Shown here: one piece after another, positions 44,331-45,423 of the stretch
Layout: every line of letters begins with the position of its first letter
How positions within the stretch are numbered: the stretch's first letter is position 1
NCBI GenBank assembly: GCA_042573625.1
Contig: JBHPCZ010000013.1
Span: 1-45,423 of the forward strand
From: JBHPCZ01 sp042573625
GTDB taxonomy: Bacteria; Desulfobacterota; Desulfobacteria; Desulfobacterales; UBA11574
DNA length: 45,423 nt
Reading direction: 5' to 3'
The notes under the pieces: model-generated
Databases searched by the model: none
What the model saw: the letters and a program-made list of their open reading frames with translations, nothing else
What the model was told of the DNA's origin: nothing
Made by a program: the position numbers and the translations under genes

Positions 44331-44672
44331 TGAATTCTCATCTGACCTGAGTTCGGATTATGGCAGGTAGTGCGTGGAGGTTATGGTATCATCTTGATAC
44401 AGGACTGTTGGCAAAGGTTTTTAGCGGTGTAGAGAGGATACCGCCAGTATCTTTGAGAACCTCTCGAATCGAGGATAATGCAAGTATTCGTAACTTTTCG
44501 ATTCGTCTAAAAAAGGCTACTGGCAGATGAAGTCATGGGTACAGTTAAAAATTTTACGACCCAACAATCATACCCTTATTGAACAGATTAAAATTGATAC
44601 AAATTAACCAATGAAGTTATCATATGTGAACGATTGAAATAGGAGTTGACTGAAAAGAAAACCAATATTAAT

Positions 44673-44691
44673 TGATAATAATTATTATTTA
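44673..44691 (+). promoter_or_regulatory. Fur/PerR-type operator before the regulator gene
   Basis: TGATAATAATTATTATTTA contains the perfect palindrome ATAATAATTATTAT (44675-44688) and lies 18 bases before the TTG start of the Fur-family gene. It suggests autoregulation. Confidence 0.55.
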
Positions 44692-44708
44692 GAACAAGAT
44701 GCTCTCAG

Positions 44709-45152
44709 TTGGCAGACCAAAAAAAAAGATTTGAAATCATCATCCAAAAATTAAGGGATAATGGACACAAGATAACGCCTCAACGGCTGGCTATCGTTAA
44801 AATTCTTGCCAAAAGTGACGGCCATCCCAGTGTTGAAAATATCCATGTCCAGATTAAAAAAGACTTTCCGACAATGAGTCTTGCCACTGTATACAGAAAT
44901 ATTGTATTAATTAAATCATTTGGTGAAGTTCTTCAGTTAGGGTTCCCGGATGGGAGCAACCGATATGATGGAAACAAGCCTAACCCCCATCCACACGTCA
45001 TCTGTATCAAGTGTAAAAAAATTGTCGCCCCAGACCTGGATAGCCTGGATGAAATGAAAAAAGAGGTCGCGCTAGAGACTAATTTTAAAATTCTGAATCA
45101 TAGGTTGGACTTTTTCGGTATATGCAGCAATTGTATGGCAGAAAAAGTTTAA
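44709..45152 (+). CDS. perR: Fur-family regulator, probably PerR
   Basis: 147 residues from TTG 44709; no in-frame ATG or GTG lies close by. The winged helix (HKITPQRLAIVKILAKSDGHPSVENIHVQIKKDFPTMSLATVYRNIVLI) is followed by the metal domain: PHPHVICIKCKKI and FFGICSNC supply the structural zinc Cys4 site, and HPH/Asp residues the regulatory metal site. The next gene is katG with a palindrome of the same type, which argues for a peroxide-sensing PerR rather than iron-sensing Fur. It likely represses itself and katG until peroxide oxidises it. Confidence 0.85.
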   Translation: MADQKKRFEIIIQKLRDNGHKITPQRLAIVKILAKSDGHPSVENIHVQIKKDFPTMSLATVYRNIVLIKSFGEVLQLGFPDGSNRYDGNKPNPHPHVICIKCKKIVAPDLDSLDEMKKEVALETNFKILNHRLDFFGICSNCMAEKV

Positions 45153-45172
45153 TATATTTTTTTGCCATTAAT

Positions 45173-45187
45173 TGATAATCGTTATCA
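45173..45187 (+). promoter_or_regulatory. Fur/PerR-type operator before katG
   Basis: TGATAATCGTTATCA is a perfect inverted repeat (TGATAA/TTATCA) closely matching the Fur/PerR consensus. It lies about 100 bases upstream of the katG start and 20 after the regulator stop. Confidence 0.7.
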
Positions 45188-45288
45188 TATAATATTTTAT
45201 TTCTATTGAAGTTAGATAGTTGGGCACCAAAGCACGATGTTCATAGCAGCACGGTGCCTAAGTTCAGACAACGAAAGGAGGTAACTTT

Positions 45289-45423
45289 ATGACTGAAGAT
45301 AGCAAGTGCCCGGTAACGGGCAGGACAAGCAAACCCATTGCCGGCGGTGGCACGTCGAACCGGGACTGGTGGCCGAACCAGTTGAGGGAAACTTTTAAGG
45401 CCTGTGATAGCATGGCATCAGGG
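45289..45423 (+). CDS. katG: catalase-peroxidase, N-terminal part
   Basis: Start behind AACGAAAGGAGGTAAC. The first 33 residues (MTEDSKCPVTG ... GGGTSNRDWWPNQLR) are a textbook KatG N-terminus. From residue 34 the frame reads ETFKACDSMASG, which is not KatG and equals the inverted repeat at 44132-44172. So either the gene is broken by a rearrangement or the end of the assembled sequence is chimeric. KatG removes hydrogen peroxide with haem; neighbouring PerR regulation fits. Confidence 0.8.
   Translation, partial: MTEDSKCPVTGRTSKPIAGGGTSNRDWWPNQLRETFKACDSMASG

Overview
The window looks like part of the genome of a strictly anaerobic, sulfate-reducer-like deltaproteobacterium (Desulfobacterota), probably Desulfobacterales. 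The reasons are paired family III CoA-transferases, a giant BcrA/HgdC-type CoA-enzyme activase fused to a dehydratase-like domain, an indolepyruvate-type ferredoxin oxidoreductase, probable selenocysteine use, and many short palindromic intergenic repeats. No tRNA, rRNA or CRISPR array was seen. The right edge may be a contig end, because its last 41 bases are an exact inverted copy of an internal segment.

Layout. 1-4560: operon of two CoA-transferase family III proteins and four small, partly Cys-rich proteins. 4850-7200: metallo-beta-lactamase/TPR protein and small proteins, one internally duplicated and one a zinc ribbon. 7530-10202 (minus): small helical protein, four-helix-bundle gene broken by an in-frame TAG, a protein with an E2-like C-terminus, and a JAB/JAMM metalloprotease. 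10444-13674: orphan gene, zinc ribbon, SlyD-type FKBP, YkgJ-like Cys-cluster protein, SagB-type oxidoreductase. 13833-21680 (minus): HDAC-like hydrolase, histidine phosphatase, U32 peptidase, 1487-residue CoA-enzyme activase. 22027-24462 (minus): rhodanese, MauE-like membrane protein, arsenite methyltransferase, ArsR regulator. 24743-28867: DUF1704 (QEGLA/MATCAP-like) peptidase coupled to two ATP-grasp proteins. 29560-35816: three-subunit 2-oxoacid:ferredoxin oxidoreductase, acyl-CoA ligase, MoCo-carrier-like protein, low-molecular-weight phosphatase. 35871-38301 (minus): two redox proteins that read through TGA codons. 38693-44053: zinc ribbon and a Gld-type ABC operon. 44709-45423: PerR/Fur regulator and the start of katG with a Fur/PerR-type palindrome.

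Main discoveries. (1) Three genes on the minus strand are interrupted only by in-frame TGA, with four TGA codons in total. Each TGA falls where Cys is expected or likely, and each gene has a downstream hairpin with a G-rich loop of bacterial SECIS type: an arsenite methyltransferase, a rhodanese-DsbD-thioredoxin fusion with a double UxxxxU motif, and a small thioredoxin-like protein. (2) The JAB peptidase is translationally coupled to a protein whose C-terminus resembles a ubiquitin-conjugating (E2) core, with no E1 or ubiquitin-like protein nearby. (3) A MATCAP-like peptidase with two coupled ATP-grasp ligases could form a peptide ligation/removal cycle. (4) Several families of dispersed palindromic repeats and a possible MITE lie between genes.
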